A stretch of DNA of 21,554 nucleotides from MGR-bin208 sp043779285 (lineage in GTDB: Bacteria > Bacteroidota > Bacteroidia > Chitinophagales > Chitinophagaceae): the NCBI GenBank assembly GCA_043779285.1, contig JAYWEL010000162.1, forward strand, positions 1 through 21,554, given 5' to 3'. The translations under genes and the position numbers were made by a program. This document shows, one piece after another, positions 15,516 to 21,554 of this stretch. Positions within the stretch are counted from its first letter, which is position 1. Each line of letters starts with the position of its first letter. Below the pieces are notes generated by a model that saw only the letters and a program-made list of their open reading frames with translations, searched no databases and was not told where the DNA came from.

Positions 15516-15552
15516 CCGCCTATTATTTTTATTACATTCACTTTTTTCAACT

Positions 15553-17376
15553 ATGTATAGAACGCAAACTTGTGGCGAATTAAATATTTCCGATATTGGC
15601 AAACAGGTTACACTGGCCGGATGGGTGCAAACTGTGCGAAAATTTGGGGCAATAACATTTGTTGACTTGAGAGATAGATATGGCATTACACAATTATTAT
15701 TTACAGAAGATTTATCTGTTCAACTAGATACGAATCCTTTAGGTCGAGAGTTTGTATTACAGGTAACCGGAATAGTTGCTGAACGAAGTAGCAAAAATCT
15801 GAATATCCCAACAGGAGAAATAGAAATTACTATTTCTGCATTTAAAATATTGAACAAATCTGCAACACCTCCTTTTACAATACAGGACGAGACAGACGGT
15901 GGTGACGACCTTCGGATGAAATACCGATATCTCGATCTTAGAAGAAATGCCATTAAAAAAAATATTGAATTACGTTATGCCGTTAGCCGTGCAACCAGAA
16001 ACTATTTGCATCAGAACGGATTTATGGATATTGAAACCCCGTTTTTAATTAAATCTACACCCGAAGGAGCAAGAGATTTTGTTGTTCCATCCCGGATGAA
16101 TCCCGGCCATTTTTATGCGTTGCCACAATCTCCACAAACCTTCAAACAATTATTGATGGTGAGTGGTTACGATCGGTATTACCAGATTGTGAAATGCTTC
16201 CGTGATGAGGATTTGAGAGCAGACCGCCAACCGGAGTTTACACAAATAGATTGCGAAATGGCTTTTGTTGAACAGGAAGATATTCTGAACATGTTTGAAG
16301 GATTGGTAAAATCTGTTTTCAAAGATGTAAAAGGAATTGATCTCGCCTCAGGCGAGACAAACTCCGTACAACGAATGACCTGGGATGAAGCCATGTGGAA
16401 TTACGGTAATGATAAACCGGATATCCGTTATGATTTGAAACTTACCAACTTTAAAGTAAAAAACACAATCAACATATCCGTATTAGCGGATGCCGGATTC
16501 AAGGTATTTGATGATGCCGAAACGGTTTTGGCAATTGCCGTTCCCGGATGTAGTGAATACAGCCGTAAACAAACCGATGAAATCATTGAATGGGTTAAAC
16601 GACCACAAATAGGTATGAATGGTTTGGTATTCATCAAATGCAATATCGATAGCAGTTTTAAAAGTAGTGTTGACAAATTCTATTCCGAAGAAAAATTAAA
16701 TTCCATAGCCGAATCATGCAATGCAAAAACGGGTGATCTTATTTTTATTTTGGCAGGTGCCGAAGAAAGAACCCGTAAAGCAATCAGTGATCTGCGTACC
16801 GAAATGGCTGAACGATTAGGCCTGAGAAAAAAAGATGAATTCCGTTTATTGTGGGTGCTTGACTTCCCGCTATTTGAATATGCCGAAGGAGAAAACAGAT
16901 GGGTAGCACGTCACCATCCATTTACTTCTCCGAAACCAGACCATATCGATATCATGATCAACAATGATCCTGAAATAAAAAATGCCGCTAAATATCTCGA
17001 TCATCCATATGCCGGCATCAAAGCCAATGCATACGACATGGTGTTAAATGGCAATGAGATTGGTGGTGGTTCAATCCGGATTTTTCAGCGAGATCTGCAG
17101 GAAAAAATGTTTGCTGCGCTGGGAATGAGTACAGAAGAGCAATTGCACAAATTTGGATTTTTATTGGGTGCTTTTGAATATGGTGCCCCTCCGCATGGCG
17201 GTATAGCATTTGGCTTTGACAGGCTTTGTGCCATCTTAGGAGGAAGTGAAAGTATTCGTGATTTTATCGCCTTTCCTAAAAACAATAGTGGTAGAGATGT
17301 CATGCTGGATGCACCGGGAACGATCGATGCAAAACAGTTTGAGGAATTGAATATCCGTCTCGATTTAAAAAAGTAA
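15553..17376 (+). CDS. aspS: Aspartate-tRNA ligase, bacterial type
   Basis: This 607-residue class II synthetase charges tRNA-Asp with aspartate. It shows the N-terminal anticodon-binding OB fold (GWVQTVRKFGAITFVDLRDR), flipping-loop region TPEGARDFVVPSR, PQSPQTFKQLLM, class II motif 2 in CFRDEDLRADRQPEFTQID, a bacterial GAD insertion domain (about 290-415), and motif 3 in GAPPHGGIAFGFDRL, followed by SESIRDFIAFPK near the end. It is slightly longer than the usual 585-595 residues. Part of the extra length is the segment LASGETNS just after GID (Leu264-Thr269), encoded by a perfect GC-rich hairpin. Whether it charges only tRNA-Asp or also tRNA-Asn was not determined. The acetyltransferase gene begins 5 bases after its stop, so the two are co-transcribed. 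Confidence 0.97.
   Translation: MYRTQTCGELNISDIGKQVTLAGWVQTVRKFGAITFVDLRDRYGITQLLFTEDLSVQLDTNPLGREFVLQVTGIVAERSSKNLNIPTGEIEITISAFKILNKSATPPFTIQDETDGGDDLRMKYRYLDLRRNAIKKNIELRYAVSRATRNYLHQNGFMDIETPFLIKSTPEGARDFVVPSRMNPGHFYALPQSPQTFKQLLMVSGYDRYYQIVKCFRDEDLRADRQPEFTQIDCEMAFVEQEDILNMFEGLVKSVFKDVKGIDLASGETNSVQRMTWDEAMWNYGNDKPDIRYDLKLTNFKVKNTINISVLADAGFKVFDDAETVLAIAVPGCSEYSRKQTDEIIEWVKRPQIGMNGLVFIKCNIDSSFKSSVDKFYSEEKLNSIAESCNAKTGDLIFILAGAEERTRKAISDLRTEMAERLGLRKKDEFRLLWVLDFPLFEYAEGENRWVARHHPFTSPKPDHIDIMINNDPEIKNAAKYLDHPYAGIKANAYDMVLNGNEIGGGSIRIFQRDLQEKMFAALGMSTEEQLHKFGFLLGAFEYGAPPHGGIAFGFDRLCAILGGSESIRDFIAFPKNNSGRDVMLDAPGTIDAKQFEELNIRLDLKK
16341..16357 (+). repeat. Perfect GC-rich hairpin inside aspS
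   Basis: TCTCGCC (16341-16347) and GGCGAGA (16351-16357) are perfect inverted copies around TCA. The 17-base unit is far richer in GC than the surrounding gene and encodes part of LASGET, a stretch that looks inserted between KGID and the RMTWDEAM segment. It may be a copy of a small dispersed palindromic repeat. Confidence 0.6.
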
Positions 17377-17381
17377 AATCT

Positions 17382-17828
17382 ATGGACATTCAATGGGCAC
17401 TCAAAAAATTTGACAAATTGTCTGTCGTTGAATTATATAAAATAATTCAATTACGCAATGAAGTATTTGTGGTTGAACAACACTGCCCATATCAGGATGC
17501 AGATGAAAAAGATTTTGGTTCGCATCACCTGATGGGATGGATTGGCAATGACCTGGCAGCATATACCAGATTACTCCCTGCCGGACTTTCTTTTGAAGAA
17601 ATTTCGATTGGCAGAGTAGTCACATCGCCACGTTACAGGCAAAAAGGTTTTGGTAAATTATTGATGGAAAAATCCATTGAATCGGCCAATTTTTTATTTA
17701 CAGTACAGCCCATAAAAATAGGTGCACAACTCTATTTGCAAAAATTCTACGAAGGTTTAGGCTTTATCCAATGCAGTGAAATTTACTTAGAAGATAATAT
17801 CCAGCATATTGAAATGTTGAGAAAGTAA
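17382..17828 (+). CDS. elaA: GNAT family acetyltransferase, ElaA type
   Basis: This 148-residue protein closely follows the E. coli ElaA layout: YKIIQLRNEVFVVEQHCPYQDADE near the N-terminus, HHLMGWIGNDLAAYTRLL, the acetyl-CoA binding segment IGRVVTSPRYRQKGFGKLLM, and IGAQLYLQKFYEGLGFIQC near the end. Family members are acetyl-CoA dependent transferases; the acceptor for ElaA is not established. It begins 5 bases after aspS and is almost certainly in the same transcript, a position that suggests convenience rather than a shared pathway. The ATG at 17382 is the only sensible start. Confidence 0.93.
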   Translation: MDIQWALKKFDKLSVVELYKIIQLRNEVFVVEQHCPYQDADEKDFGSHHLMGWIGNDLAAYTRLLPAGLSFEEISIGRVVTSPRYRQKGFGKLLMEKSIESANFLFTVQPIKIGAQLYLQKFYEGLGFIQCSEIYLEDNIQHIEMLRK

Positions 17829-17898
17829 TACTACTAAGTAGTTCTTCTTAGTAAAAAAATATATCCGCTTTTACACAATAAAATAGTTCGTGTTTTTA

Positions 17899-17929
17899 TT
17901 TGGTTTCTTTAATTTCTGTATTAGTTTAG
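17899..17929 (+). promoter_or_regulatory. Probable promoter of the outer-membrane barrel gene
   Basis: TTTG at 17899-17902 is followed after 19 bases by TAGTTTAG (17922-17929), one mismatch from TAnnTTTG. The spacing is right for the Bacteroidota vegetative promoter. The leader to the ATG at 17966 would be about 30 bases. Confidence 0.5.
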
Positions 17930-17965
17930 CATAGAACTCCGATATCCTAACAGAAAACAAGACCT

Positions 17966-18928
17966 ATGAAAACAACTCTATCCGTAATTCGGCTATACCC
18001 AGTCGTTATTATATTATTACTCACATTTACTGCTTCGTCCCAATCCATCAGTTCAAAGAATGGTAAATATGAAATAGGTGCTAATTTGGGTCCCTCCTTC
18101 TTTCTGGGTGATATTGGTGGAAATCCTGGAAAAGGAAAAGCATTTATCAAAGATGTAAACATACCTTTTTCAAAACTTGCCAAAGGCCTGTTCTTTAGTT
18201 TTGTTCCAACGGAGTTGATTGGTATCCGGGTTGAGCTAAATAAATTATCACTGGAAGCCGATGATAATGCCATTGAAGATAAAGGAGGCGATGAGGTATT
18301 TCGTAAACAAAGGAATTTAAATTTTCGATCAAAACTTACCGAAGCATTTGTTGCTTTAGAAATATATCCTACCGTTCTATTTGAAAACTATACAGATTTA
18401 AAAGGGAAGATTAGACCTTATGGAATGATTGGTATAGGATCATTCAAGTTTAACCCGGAAGGCAGATATATAGACCCAACTACAGGCAAAACAAATTGGG
18501 TTAAGCTTAAGCCTTTGCAACTGGAAGGACAGGGTATGTCTGCATATCCGGATAGAAAAGAATATAAATTATCTCAATTAGTAGTTCCAATAGGTGCAGG
18601 TATTAAATACTATCTGAATAACAATATTTACATGGGCTTTGAAGTCATGTATCGTAAAACGTTTACAGATTATATTGATGATGTCAGTACAAATTATATT
18701 GATCCGCTCTTATTTGATTCCTACTTAAGTTCCGGCAATGCACAAATGGCCAGGCAATTATATTTCAGACAAAATATTGCCAACCCGCAGGTTTCGAGAC
18801 CTTCTTATGATGAACAAAGAGGTAATCCAAAAGACAATGATGCATACTTTTCAAGTATCCTGAGAATCGGTTGGAGAATTAACCATCAAACATCAACCAG
18901 CCAATTGGAATGCCCCAAATTTTATTAA
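17966..18928 (+). CDS. Outer-membrane beta-barrel protein (DUF6089-like)
   Basis: This 320-residue protein has a signal peptide (about 1-26, ending TASSQ) and a body of alternating amphipathic strands joined by polar turns, typical of an eight- to ten-stranded outer-membrane barrel. It starts the mature part with YEIGANLGPSFFLGDIGG, followed by FFSFVPTELIGIRVELNK, AFVALEIYPTVLFEN, RPYGMIGIGSFKFNPEG, LSQLVVPIGAGIKYYLNNN and FEVMYRKTFTDYIDDVST. The TDYIDDVS segment after a long strand is what I associate with the Bacteroidota DUF6089 group. The last strand, SSILRIGWRI, is followed by a short tail containing a Cys. The function is unknown; a structural or small-solute role is inferred from the fold only. 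It is followed after 16 bases by a small secreted protein gene, probably co-transcribed. Confidence 0.82.
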   Translation: MKTTLSVIRLYPVVIILLLTFTASSQSISSKNGKYEIGANLGPSFFLGDIGGNPGKGKAFIKDVNIPFSKLAKGLFFSFVPTELIGIRVELNKLSLEADDNAIEDKGGDEVFRKQRNLNFRSKLTEAFVALEIYPTVLFENYTDLKGKIRPYGMIGIGSFKFNPEGRYIDPTTGKTNWVKLKPLQLEGQGMSAYPDRKEYKLSQLVVPIGAGIKYYLNNNIYMGFEVMYRKTFTDYIDDVSTNYIDPLLFDSYLSSGNAQMARQLYFRQNIANPQVSRPSYDEQRGNPKDNDAYFSSILRIGWRINHQTSTSQLECPKFY

Positions 18929-18944
18929 TTAAAAATCCTAAACT

Positions 18945-19286
18945 ATGAACACAATTATTAACAAATCATTGAAAGCAACTGCAGCCCTCGTTTTCATATT
19001 CTTAATGAACAGTAGTTTCATATTGGATTCCCCCATAAAAAAAGAAGCCATTATAAAAATATACACAGACCCTACAACGAAGGGAACATTACTTGTAAGT
19101 TTATTACATGAAAAAAATCAGGATTTACAATTTTACATATTTGACCTGGAAGGTAAAATGATTGATAACTTTTTATTAAAAACAAAAACAATAAATAAAA
19201 TAGGGCAACTAAGAAAAGGAATTTACATGTACGATGTTTTTAAAAATGATGAAAGTATCGAAAGAGGAAGTGTAGAATTAAAATAA
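18945..19286 (+). CDS. Small secreted protein resembling a stand-alone type IX sorting domain
   Basis: This 113-residue protein has a hydrophobic signal segment (about 10-28) followed almost at once by a single small domain. The domain follows the order of type A C-terminal sorting domains of the type IX secretion system: IKIYTDPTTKGTLLVSL (38-53; the usual Y-P-N-P is Y-T-D-P), a middle strand FYIFDLEGKMIDNF (63-76) matching the usual DxxGxxV, a LRKGIYMYDVF turn and strand (89-99) matching the usual LxxGxY, and a final strand GSVELK in place of the usual lysine-rich end. There is no passenger domain between signal and tail. It could be a tiny secreted protein using the fold for another purpose. 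It lies 16 bases after the barrel gene. Confidence 0.65.
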   Translation: MNTIINKSLKATAALVFIFLMNSSFILDSPIKKEAIIKIYTDPTTKGTLLVSLLHEKNQDLQFYIFDLEGKMIDNFLLKTKTINKIGQLRKGIYMYDVFKNDESIERGSVELK

Positions 19287-19349
19287 ATCTATCGCTAAAA
19301 TCATACCGTTTAAAAGGGAAATTGTTTCAACCACTATTCAAAATGAAAA

Positions 19350-19370
19350 TATCCGGATTATCTCCGGATA
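19350..19370 (-). terminator. Hairpin between convergent genes, probable uvrA terminator
   Basis: TATCCGGA (19350-19357) and TCCGGATA (19363-19370) are perfect inverted copies with a five-base loop. On the minus strand the hairpin is followed by TTTTCATTTT, so it best serves uvrA, whose stop lies 44 bases upstream in that direction. It could also slow plus-strand transcripts from the barrel operon. Confidence 0.65.
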
Positions 19371-19413
19371 AGATCTGTAAAAACTTTTTTCAATCACTCC
19401 CTGTACAAACGGT

Positions 19414-21554
19414 CTATAATTCAGCTTTCAGAAACTGAGCGGTAAAACTTTTCTTTAGCCCAATCATTTTTTCCGGAGTTCCTTCAAATACAATTTCGCC
19501 ACCTGCATCACCGGCTTCCGGACCGATATCGATGATATGATCTGCCATTTTAATGACGTCCATATTATGTTCTATTACCAATACGGTATTACCACGGTCA
19601 ACCAATTTATTAAGCATATCCAACAAATGCTGGATATCCTGAAAGTGTAATCCCGTTGTTGGCTCATCGAGGATATAGAATGTTTTCCCCGTATCCCTTT
19701 TTGCCAGTTCAGTTGCCAGTTTCACCCGCTGTGCCTCTCCACCACTCAATGTTACAGCCGATTGGCCCAGGCTGATATATCCAAGGCCCACTTCATCCAG
19801 CACTTTTATTTTTCGGTATAAATATGGAACGGCTTTAAAAAATTCAACCGCTTCCTCCACCGTCATATTCAATACATCACTGATACTTTTTCCCTTGTAT
19901 CTTATTTCTAATGTTTCCCGGTTATATCTTTTTCCCTGGCATTTTTCACAATGCACATACACGTCGGGCAGAAAATTCATTTCAATGGTTCGCATTCCGG
20001 CACCTTCGCAAACATCACATCGTCCACTTTTTACATTGAAAGAAAACCGGCCGGGTTTATACCCCCTTACTTTAGCTTCAGGAATGGAAGAAAACAATTG
20101 CCGAATCTCGGTAAAAAATCCGCAATAGGTTGCCGGATTGCTACGCGGTGTACGGCCAATAGGACTCTGATCAATTTCAATAACTTTATCTATAAAATCG
20201 ATCCCGTTAATTTTTTTATAAGCCAGTGAGGTTTTTCTCGATTTAAAACAATGATTGCTCAATGCAGGGTAAATGGTTTCATTGATCAATGTTGATTTGC
20301 CACTACCACTAACACCGGTAACAACAATAAACTTTCCTAAAGGAAATTTTACATCTAGGTTTTTTAAATTATTACCTGTGGCACCAATCAATTCTAAAAA
20401 ATCACCATTTCCTTCTCTCCTTTCTTCCGGAACTTTTATTTTATGATTTCCATTCAGATAAGAGGCAGTCAGCGTATTCATTTTCAACATTAACTCGGGA
20501 TTTCCCTGTGCTACAATTTTACCTCCGTGTAAACCTGCTCTTGGTCCGATGTCGATGATATGATCAGCGGCCAGCATAATATCCTTGTCGTGTTCTACTA
20601 CCAGTACACTGTTACCAATATTCCGTAAATTCTGTAATGCTTTTATTAATTGCTGATTATCCCGCTGATGCAAACCAATTGATGGTTCATCCAATATGTA
20701 GGTGATCCCTTGTAACTGCGAACCAATTTGTGTAGCCAACCTGATACGCTGCGATTCACCACCACTCAATGATCTGGAAGGTCTGTTCAAACTGAGATAA
20801 TTCAAACCTACATCCAACAAAAATTGAATTCGGTCACGGATCTCTTTCAAAATATCTTTTGCAATGATTTTTTGTTTTGCTGTTAAACGGCTTTCAATAT
20901 TTTCGAACCAACAGAATAATTTATTCAAATCCAGTTGACTCAGTTCACTAATATTCTTATCATCTATTTTAAACCAACGGCTTTCTTTTCTTAACCTTGC
21001 TCCTTCACATTCATTGCAAATTGCCTGTTCCATAAATCCTTCCACCCATCGTTGAACGGCATCACTTGTACTGCCCGAATACCATCTGTTTAATTGCGTT
21101 ACAATTCCTTCATATTTATCTGCGTACATTTTCCCATCAGACTCATACTCATCACTTGCTGCAAGTTCTCCTTTTTCATTTCCATACAAAAGCAGGTTAA
21201 TGGTTTCTTCGGAAAGATCTTTTAATGGTTTTTCCAGGTTTATTTTTTTGTATTTGGCCAATTCCTGAACCTGGCGAAAAACATATGCATTCCTTTCTTC
21301 GCCTAATGGTATAATCCCACCATCTTTGATACTCAATGACAAGTCTGGCATAATGGTTTTCAAATCTACCCGATGAACTCTTCCCAATCCTTTACAAACA
21401 GGGCATGCACCATATGGCGAGTTGAATGAAAAACTATTGGGTGAGGGCTCTTCGTAACTGATACTTGTTTTTTCGCACATCAGTTGTTTACTGTATTGAA
21501 TTGCTTCATCCGACTCATTCAGCAAAATAAACATCAACTCGTTTCCAATCTTTA
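19414..21554 (-). CDS. uvrA: Excinuclease ABC subunit A, C-terminal three quarters (cut by window edge)
   Basis: About 713 residues of UvrA are present. The frame runs off the right edge without a stop and the first ATPase Walker A is outside the window, so the gene is partial only because of the window. UvrA is the damage-sensing dimer of nucleotide excision repair. Seen: the first zinc-binding part CPVCKGLG and its partner CNECEGARL, the first ABC signature LSGGESQRIRLA with Walker B YILDEPSIGLH, the second Walker A GVSGSGKSTL, the second zinc module CDVCEGAGMR with CEKCQGKRYN, and the second signature LSGGEAQRVKLA with Walker B YILDEPTTGLH. All expected motifs are intact. It is convergent with the barrel operon. 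Confidence 0.97.
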   Translation of the reverse strand, partial: KIGNELMFILLNESDEAIQYSKQLMCEKTSISYEEPSPNSFSFNSPYGACPVCKGLGRVHRVDLKTIMPDLSLSIKDGGIIPLGEERNAYVFRQVQELAKYKKINLEKPLKDLSEETINLLLYGNEKGELAASDEYESDGKMYADKYEGIVTQLNRWYSGSTSDAVQRWVEGFMEQAICNECEGARLRKESRWFKIDDKNISELSQLDLNKLFCWFENIESRLTAKQKIIAKDILKEIRDRIQFLLDVGLNYLSLNRPSRSLSGGESQRIRLATQIGSQLQGITYILDEPSIGLHQRDNQQLIKALQNLRNIGNSVLVVEHDKDIMLAADHIIDIGPRAGLHGGKIVAQGNPELMLKMNTLTASYLNGNHKIKVPEERREGNGDFLELIGATGNNLKNLDVKFPLGKFIVVTGVSGSGKSTLINETIYPALSNHCFKSRKTSLAYKKINGIDFIDKVIEIDQSPIGRTPRSNPATYCGFFTEIRQLFSSIPEAKVRGYKPGRFSFNVKSGRCDVCEGAGMRTIEMNFLPDVYVHCEKCQGKRYNRETLEIRYKGKSISDVLNMTVEEAVEFFKAVPYLYRKIKVLDEVGLGYISLGQSAVTLSGGEAQRVKLATELAKRDTGKTFYILDEPTTGLHFQDIQHLLDMLNKLVDRGNTVLVIEHNMDVIKMADHIIDIGPEAGDAGGEIVFEGTPEKMIGLKKSFTAQFLKAEL

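Larger units (their letters stand above)
15239..15552. other. 314-base intergenic region with palindrome and aspS promoter
   Basis: No convincing gene lies here; short open frames on the minus strand have no recognisable protein and overlap AT-rich noise. The left part holds a near-perfect 20-base palindrome (15258-15277), and the right part holds the aspS promoter elements (15479-15515). The middle (about 15290-15470) is AT-rich and I see nothing specific in it. Confidence 0.6.

Noticed and set aside
17830..17852. Overlapping inverted repeats after elaA as a terminator
   Set aside because: The arms are only six bases and AT-rich, and the hairpin is followed by As rather than Ts on the plus strand. 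No gene on the minus strand ends nearby.
19414..21554. UvrA as a truncated gene lacking its first ATPase site
   Set aside because: The frame is open through the last base of the window with UvrA-like residues, so the missing N-terminus simply lies outside.
1..21554. Prophage, defence island, CRISPR or integrative element
   Set aside because: No integrase, transposase, phage or restriction gene, no regularly spaced repeats and no tRNA-associated boundary were seen. Base composition is even apart from the small aspS hairpin.

Overview
The window looks like ordinary chromosomal DNA from a member of the Bacteroidota, probably the Chitinophagia/Sphingobacteriia side of the phylum, though I cannot place it to genus. 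Three things support this. Several genes have the phylum's -7 promoter box TAnnTTTG close upstream (3419, 12702, 13712, 15508), mostly without a clear Shine-Dalgarno sequence. Gene types common in the phylum are present: a tandem pair of secreted amidohydrolases, a short SPOR-domain protein, a Bacteroidota-type outer-membrane barrel, and a type IX secretion tail-like domain. The DNA is AT-rich throughout. I see no tRNA, rRNA, CRISPR array, insertion sequence, phage gene or integration scar.

Layout. (1) 1-3273, minus strand: a very large secreted amidohydrolase followed by the start of a second amidohydrolase that runs off the left edge. (2) 3447-7332, plus strand: a eukaryote-like deoxyribose-phosphate aldolase, a full-length aldehyde dehydrogenase and a truncated, non-catalytic aldehyde dehydrogenase form a tight cluster, followed by a small secreted SPOR protein. 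The two dehydrogenase genes together look like a split version of the two-domain ALDH16 family. (3) 7413-12653: an M20 amidohydrolase, a regulatory-looking gap with a palindrome and a repeated 9-mer, a malic enzyme-phosphotransacetylase fusion, and the MlaE/MlaF core of a lipid-transport ABC system with no MlaD next to it. (4) 12742-15238: succinyl-CoA synthetase alpha with a strong terminator, an FAD oxidoreductase whose promoter box touches its start codon, and a four-helix membrane protein of unknown function. (5) 15553-17828: aspartyl-tRNA synthetase and an ElaA-type acetyltransferase. (6) 17966-19286: an outer-membrane barrel and a tiny secreted protein that resembles a stand-alone type IX sorting domain. 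(7) 19414-21554, minus strand: most of uvrA, cut by the right edge.

Functionally this is mainly central metabolism (deoxyribose catabolism, malate/pyruvate/acetyl-CoA, TCA cycle), envelope maintenance and housekeeping. I do not see an obvious undescribed defence or mobile system. The items most worth a second look are the aldolase/split-ALDH16 module, the amidohydrolase with a dead N-terminal copy, the passenger-less sorting domain, the possible leaderless mRNA at 13721, and a perfect GC-rich hairpin that appears to be inserted in frame inside aspS.
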